Positions 60,517-64,000 of a stretch of 64,000 nt of DNA are shown here, piece after piece. Position numbers and translations under genes: made by a program. The DNA is from an uncultured Christensenella sp. GTDB lineage: Bacteria > Bacillota > Clostridia > Christensenellales > Borkfalkiaceae. Under the pieces are notes generated by a model. It made no database searches. It saw only the letters and a list, made by a program, of their open reading frames with translations, and was not told where the DNA came from. The DNA is taken from positions 31,791 through 95,790 of the forward strand of contig CAJTNY010000003.1 in NCBI GenBank assembly GCA_910577875.1. The letters are read 5' to 3'. How positions within the stretch are numbered: the first letter of the stretch is position 1; every line of letters begins with the position of its first letter.

Positions 60517-61065
60517 ATGATACCCGGCGGAGAAGAACAACTCAATAAATTAATTTCCGCCGTTGCGGACGGCCACGCGGATTGCCTGGACGGGATATAC
60601 GAAATCGCGGGAGGACGTATGTTCGCCGTCGCGGCAAGCGTTGCGGGTAAAGACTATGCGGAAGATATTCTGCACGACAGTTTTATTAAAATAGCGCGTT
60701 TCGCGGGAAAATACAAAATGGGAACGAACGCTTACGCCTGGCTTACCAAAATAGTTCGAAACACAGCGCTTGATTTTATACGCTCGAATAAGGTGCATAA
60801 AGAGGTAAGCGCCGAAGAATTTTATTCACTCTCCTCATCCGACTATTCGCCTGAAAAACGTGAAAACGCTATAATGCTCGAAACAGCAATAGCAAAACTC
60901 GACCCCGACGAAAAACAAGTTATTTATTACAGATATTATCTGGATATGAGCGTAAGAGATATTGCAAAGCAACTGAAATGCGGAAAATCGACGGCGCAGA
61001 GATTAGCCGAACGCGCAGAACGCAAACTTAAAAATTTTCTCGACGGCGGGACAAACGAACGGTAA
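60517..61065 (+). CDS. ECF-type RNA polymerase sigma factor
   Basis: A 182-aa sigma-70-family factor with only regions 2 and 4. Region 2 spans about residues 15-95 (DILHDSFIKIARFAGKY, then AYAWLTKIVRNTALDFIRSNK). Region 4 has an HTH in RDIAKQLKCGKSTAQRLAERAERKLKN. ECF factors answer envelope or other outside signals and are held by a membrane anti-sigma; the next gene has the right shape for that. The start is the ATG at 60517: the earlier TTG at 60478 is part of the -35 hexamer. Confidence 0.9.
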   Translation: MIPGGEEQLNKLISAVADGHADCLDGIYEIAGGRMFAVAASVAGKDYAEDILHDSFIKIARFAGKYKMGTNAYAWLTKIVRNTALDFIRSNKVHKEVSAEEFYSLSSSDYSPEKRENAIMLETAIAKLDPDEKQVIYYRYYLDMSVRDIAKQLKCGKSTAQRLAERAERKLKNFLDGGTNER

Positions 61066-61086
61066 ATTTCGTTATAAAGGTAAAAG

Positions 61087-61767
61087 ATGAAAGACGACAG
61101 ACTTGAAAAACAATTCGCGGAATATTTCGAAAACGTAAATACTCCTTGCAATATAACCGCAGACGCGAAAAAATACGTAAAACCCAAAAGCGCGTATAAG
61201 CCGAAATTATTAGCGATTCTATGCTCGGCTGCAAGTTTCGCGCTCGTTTTAGGCGTTTCTCTCGCGGTATTTTTCAACGTGCGCACCGCTGCTCCACCCC
61301 TCGACCAGTCGCCCGACGGCGGTATCAGCTTCTACGAAGAAACGGAACTCTCATATACACAAACAGATATTTACGAAATAACTAAAATAGACGCATCTCT
61401 CCGATTTATAAAAAATCTCGCTTACGGCGGAGCAAACGTAAAAGACTGCGAAATCGGTTACAGGCACGGTAACCTTGCCATAGTCAAAACCAAAATAAGT
61501 ATGCTCAATAATCTTTCGCGTTACGACGCCGAAGTATTCGTCGAGTTCACCGACGAGAAATTAATATACGCCCCGCTTAAAGATTACAGGGAAGGCTATG
61601 TCGGAGGATACCAAAACGTTAAATATTATCTCACGCGCGAAACTTCTGAAAACGGAGAGCCCGTAAATAAACTGCATTTCGTCTATAACGGAACAAAGTA
61701 TTATTTTTACGTGACTTCGTCGGATGAAAACTCTTATCTTAAATGTCTGCAAATGATAATAAAATAA
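61087..61767 (+). CDS. single-pass membrane protein, probable anti-sigma partner
   Basis: A 226-aa protein: a cytoplasmic N-terminus of about 40 residues, a transmembrane helix (about 42-63), and an external domain of about 160 residues without cysteines or a known fold. Position right after the ECF sigma gene (21 bases) and this layout fit an anti-sigma factor. However, I see no zinc-binding HxxxCxxC anti-sigma motif in the N-terminus, so this is inference from context. The AAAGGTAAAAG ribosome-binding site is good. Confidence 0.55.
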   Translation: MKDDRLEKQFAEYFENVNTPCNITADAKKYVKPKSAYKPKLLAILCSAASFALVLGVSLAVFFNVRTAAPPLDQSPDGGISFYEETELSYTQTDIYEITKIDASLRFIKNLAYGGANVKDCEIGYRHGNLAIVKTKISMLNNLSRYDAEVFVEFTDEKLIYAPLKDYREGYVGGYQNVKYYLTRETSENGEPVNKLHFVYNGTKYYFYVTSSDENSYLKCLQMIIK

Positions 61768-61836
61768 TTTTTTAAAAAAGCGGGACAAAAGCGTAATTCA
61801 ATTCGTTTTAATTACAAAACAAAACGAGGTGACAAT

Positions 61837-63339
61837 ATGAAAAAACTATTTTTGCTCACTGTGCTTGCAGGCGCCGTATCCTGTTTATGTTTCTCGGCGT
61901 GCGGAGGTTATTTCGGCGACGGAAAATACGAAACCGCTCCCGACGGTTTCCTTCCCGACGGGAACTACAAATACGACGAAATCATCGAACAGGATTTCTG
62001 CGAAGTTTCGAAAAACCCCTCTTCCTATTTCTCTCTCGACAGAAATACGGCGGGCTATTCGCACATACGCTCGCAGATTGAACACGGTTCTAAAATTTCC
62101 GCAAATTCCGTACGCATAGAAGAAATGCTCAATTACTTCGACTACGATTTCCCTGCGCCCGAAGAAAAAGCTATCAGCGTTTCTTCCTATCTTTCATCCT
62201 GTCCCTGGAACGAAGACAACAAGCTTATGCTCGTCGGCTTGAAAACGAAATATTTCGATTTGGGCGAAGTTAACGCGAACTACGTATTCCTCGTAGACGT
62301 TTCGGGTTCTATGTCGGGAGAAACGAGATTAGGGCTTGCGAAAAAAGGACTTAACTATCTCACGGACGGACTCGGCAACAACGACAGGGTTTCGATTGTC
62401 ACCTATGCAAGCGGAGTTAAAACCGTGCTCGACGGCGGCAAGTGCACCGATAACGGCAAACAGGAAATCAAGAATAGAATTTCCTCTCTTACCGCGAGAG
62501 GCGCAACGAACGGCGGCGACGGCTTGGAACGCGCTTATAAAATCGCCGAAAAGCATTTCATTCAAGGCGGAAACAACAGAGTTATAATTATTTCCGACGG
62601 CGATTTCAACGTCGGTATGAGCGACAAAGAACAACTGAAAGAGTTTATCCAGAATAAAGCGGAAAGCGGAGTTTACCTGTCGGTTATCGGAGTGGGTATG
62701 GGCAATATGCGCGACGATATTTTGGAAACTCTTGCAACCTGCGGAAACGGAAACTACGCTTACCTCGACAACGAAACCGAAGCGCGCAAAGTATTCGTCG
62801 ACGAACTCAACGGAACTTTGAAAACTGTTGCAAAGGACGCGAAAGCGAGCGTAACCTTTACCGAAAACGTCGAAAAATACAGACTTATCGGATACGATAC
62901 GAAGATAATTTCCGAAGACGATTTCAACAACGACAAAGCCGACACCGGCGAACTCGGAAGCAACCTCTGCGTAACCGCGCTATATGAACTCGTACTTTCC
63001 GCAGAGAGCGGAGAAAACGGTTCGGATAAGCTGGCGCAGACAGAAGTGAGATACAAAGACGTTACAAATGAAACCGAAATTAACGACAGTGTATCCAGCG
63101 AAGTCAGCCTCTCATCCCCCTCTTCCGACGATTTGAGTTTTATAAGCTGCGTAGCCGAATTCGGACTTATACTGAGAAATTCCAAATACAAGGGAACCGC
63201 TTCAATAAATTCGGTACTGGAACGGCTTGAAAGTCTCGGCGGATATATTTCGGGAGACGCCTGCAAACAGGAATTCGTAACGCTCGTCGGTAAAGCTTAC
63301 AAAATCGGCTATTACGAAAACCAAGAGGAAAAAATATGA
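61837..63339 (+). CDS. von Willebrand factor A-domain lipoprotein, YfbK-like
   Basis: A 500-aa secreted lipoprotein. The signal peptide ends at the lipobox FSAC (about Cys21). The segment SVRIEEMLNYFDYDFPAPEEKAIS is the hallmark of the YfbK family N-terminal to the vWA domain. The vWA domain (about 145-330) has an intact MIDAS motif DVSGSMSGETR, with GATNGGDGLERAY and ISDGDFNVG. A C-terminal DUF3520-like region follows. Such proteins probably bind surface ligands with a divalent metal; the function is unknown. It is co-oriented with the ECF sigma gene, so it may be part of its regulon. Confidence 0.85.
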   Translation: MKKLFLLTVLAGAVSCLCFSACGGYFGDGKYETAPDGFLPDGNYKYDEIIEQDFCEVSKNPSSYFSLDRNTAGYSHIRSQIEHGSKISANSVRIEEMLNYFDYDFPAPEEKAISVSSYLSSCPWNEDNKLMLVGLKTKYFDLGEVNANYVFLVDVSGSMSGETRLGLAKKGLNYLTDGLGNNDRVSIVTYASGVKTVLDGGKCTDNGKQEIKNRISSLTARGATNGGDGLERAYKIAEKHFIQGGNNRVIIISDGDFNVGMSDKEQLKEFIQNKAESGVYLSVIGVGMGNMRDDILETLATCGNGNYAYLDNETEARKVFVDELNGTLKTVAKDAKASVTFTENVEKYRLIGYDTKIISEDDFNNDKADTGELGSNLCVTALYELVLSAESGENGSDKLAQTEVRYKDVTNETEINDSVSSEVSLSSPSSDDLSFISCVAEFGLILRNSKYKGTASINSVLERLESLGGYISGDACKQEFVTLVGKAYKIGYYENQEEKI

Positions 63340-63857
63340 TAAAAAAAGCTATTCTTTCCGTACCGATTGCAATTTCGGTTTTTTTGACATGCTCCTGTTC
63401 AGACAGCAATAAAACCATAGCAGACGAAATTAATAGAGATACTACGCTCGTTATAGGTTTTTTGGAAAACGCAGACAAAAAAGACTTATCCGCGTTAGTT
63501 CCGCAAAACGGAACTTTCGGTGCAGAAGTATACTTCAACGCAGGCTATAAAGAAGGCGACGAACAATATGTGCGATACACGATAACCGCTTATCCCGATT
63601 ATTCAGATAAAGGACGGTACGCAACCAACATTGTATGCACCGACCCGAACATAAAATTTTTCGGCGGAAACACTTTATACGACTGCGGCAGTTTGTTTTC
63701 GTATCTTTCGGAAAGAGGTTTTGAATTTTTCTTCACGGACGACTATCCGAGCAGTGAAACGTGTGCGTTTAAAGATAATATTACCGTTACGCTCGTACAC
63801 GGCAAAAGCATTGCTTTTAACTATGAAGTCGAAAACAGAAATAAAATACAATTTTAA
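63336..63857 (+). CDS. small hypothetical lipoprotein
   Basis: A 173-aa protein with a signal peptide whose lipobox is TCSC (about residues 17-20). The mature part is a mixed alpha/beta domain without motifs I recognise (DDYPSSETCAFKDNITVTL near the end). It overlaps the vWA lipoprotein gene by 4 bases (ATGA) and is the last gene before the IS element. Function unknown. Confidence 0.65.
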   Translation: MIKKAILSVPIAISVFLTCSCSDSNKTIADEINRDTTLVIGFLENADKKDLSALVPQNGTFGAEVYFNAGYKEGDEQYVRYTITAYPDYSDKGRYATNIVCTDPNIKFFGGNTLYDCGSLFSYLSERGFEFFFTDDYPSSETCAFKDNITVTLVHGKSIAFNYEVENRNKIQF

Positions 63858-63882
63858 AGAAATTTAAAAAGCCGTGCGGTTT

Positions 63883-63907
63883 TGAAGTGAACCCCAAAGT
63901 TTGGACA
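63883..63907. repeat. terminal inverted repeat of an IS3-family element
   Basis: TGAAGTGAACCCCAAAGTTT followed by GGACA matches the typical outer end of IS3-family (IS150-like) elements, which have a TG...CA terminal repeat. It lies 26 bases after the last lipoprotein gene and 14 bases before the transposase stop. Confidence 0.7.
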
Positions 63908-63920
63908 AAAAAATAAATAA

Positions 63921-64000
63921 TTATAATTGAGAGTGAGTTCGGTATTGTACCGGACTCATTTTCAGTTTTAAAATAATTCGTTCATTGTTGTAGTAATCAA
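63921..64000 (-). mobile_element. IS3-family transposase (OrfB C-terminus, truncated by the window edge)
   Basis: The minus-strand frame ends DYYNNERIILKLKMSPVQYRTHSQL-stop. The YYNNERI...LSPVQYR pattern is the standard C-terminus of the IS3-group DDE transposase. The rest, including the catalytic residues, is outside the window. Confidence 0.85.

Noticed and set aside
1..64000. CRISPR array or other tandem spacer repeat
   Set aside because: No regularly spaced direct repeats and no cas genes were seen on either strand.

Overview
The window looks like chromosomal DNA from an anaerobic Clostridia-type Firmicute that sporulates or descends from a spore-former. The evidence is a spoIIE gene, a monomeric [FeFe]-hydrogenase, rubrerythrin, a lysine riboswitch on asd-dapA-dapB, the DapL variant of lysine/diaminopimelate synthesis, a Firmicute-style plsX-rnc-smc-ftsY operon and consensus sigma-A promoters. 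I cannot name a genus from the sequence alone. Genes are tightly packed, and many start inside the stop codon of the previous gene (ATGA overlaps).

Layout. 1-5.3 kb: minus-strand operon prmA-rsmE-mtaB-PrsW-like-HIT (HIT cut by the window edge), plus an MgtC/SapB membrane protein. 5.4-7.9 kb: a thioredoxin-reductase-like flavoprotein that lacks the usual NADPH motif, beside a group B-like [FeFe]-hydrogenase. 7.9-15.6 kb: an FtsX-type ABC transporter, tRNA-Leu(UAG) followed by an odd structured element that repeats the tRNA 3' end, GtrA, and an asymmetric heterodimeric ABC exporter. 15.8-16.9 kb: rubrerythrin and two damaged or start-less small genes. 16.9-23.1 kb: plsX-rnc-smc-ftsY. 23.2-29.7 kb: VanW, PHP and recF divergent from dnaA-mnmG. 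29.8-37.0 kb: a zinc-ribbon/leucine-rich-repeat membrane protein with a divergent XRE regulator and a shared operator, then a five-gene operon (membrane protein, methyltransferase, Hsp33, TPR, repeat protein). 37.1-40.2 kb: lysine riboswitch, asd, dapA, dapB.

40.2-41.3 kb is an AT-rich island. It holds a convergent small-RNA/34-codon-ORF module and a divergent XRE/Cys-cluster protein pair with perfect palindromic operators. 41.3-50.8 kb carries a giant DUF4011-type helicase-nuclease, HelD and a Wzz-like protein. 51-53.6 kb has spoIIE, a third XRE gene with two operators and a possible short RNA. 53.7-55.1 kb is a leucine-rich-repeat lipoprotein pseudogene. 55.2-60.4 kb: dapF, pyrG, dapL and malQ. 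60.5-63.9 kb: an ECF sigma factor, a membrane-anchored partner, a von Willebrand-A lipoprotein and a small lipoprotein. The window ends inside an IS3-family element.

The most interesting signals are: (i) seven genes, including all three XRE regulators, spoIIE, helD, the DUF4011 helicase and the ECF sigma gene, whose -10 hexamer lies exactly 6 or 10 bases before the start codon with little or no Shine-Dalgarno sequence, so they probably make leaderless or near-leaderless mRNAs; (ii) the convergent sRNA/small-ORF module at 40.26-40.60 kb; (iii) the tRNA-Leu-associated structured element at 11.14-11.29 kb.
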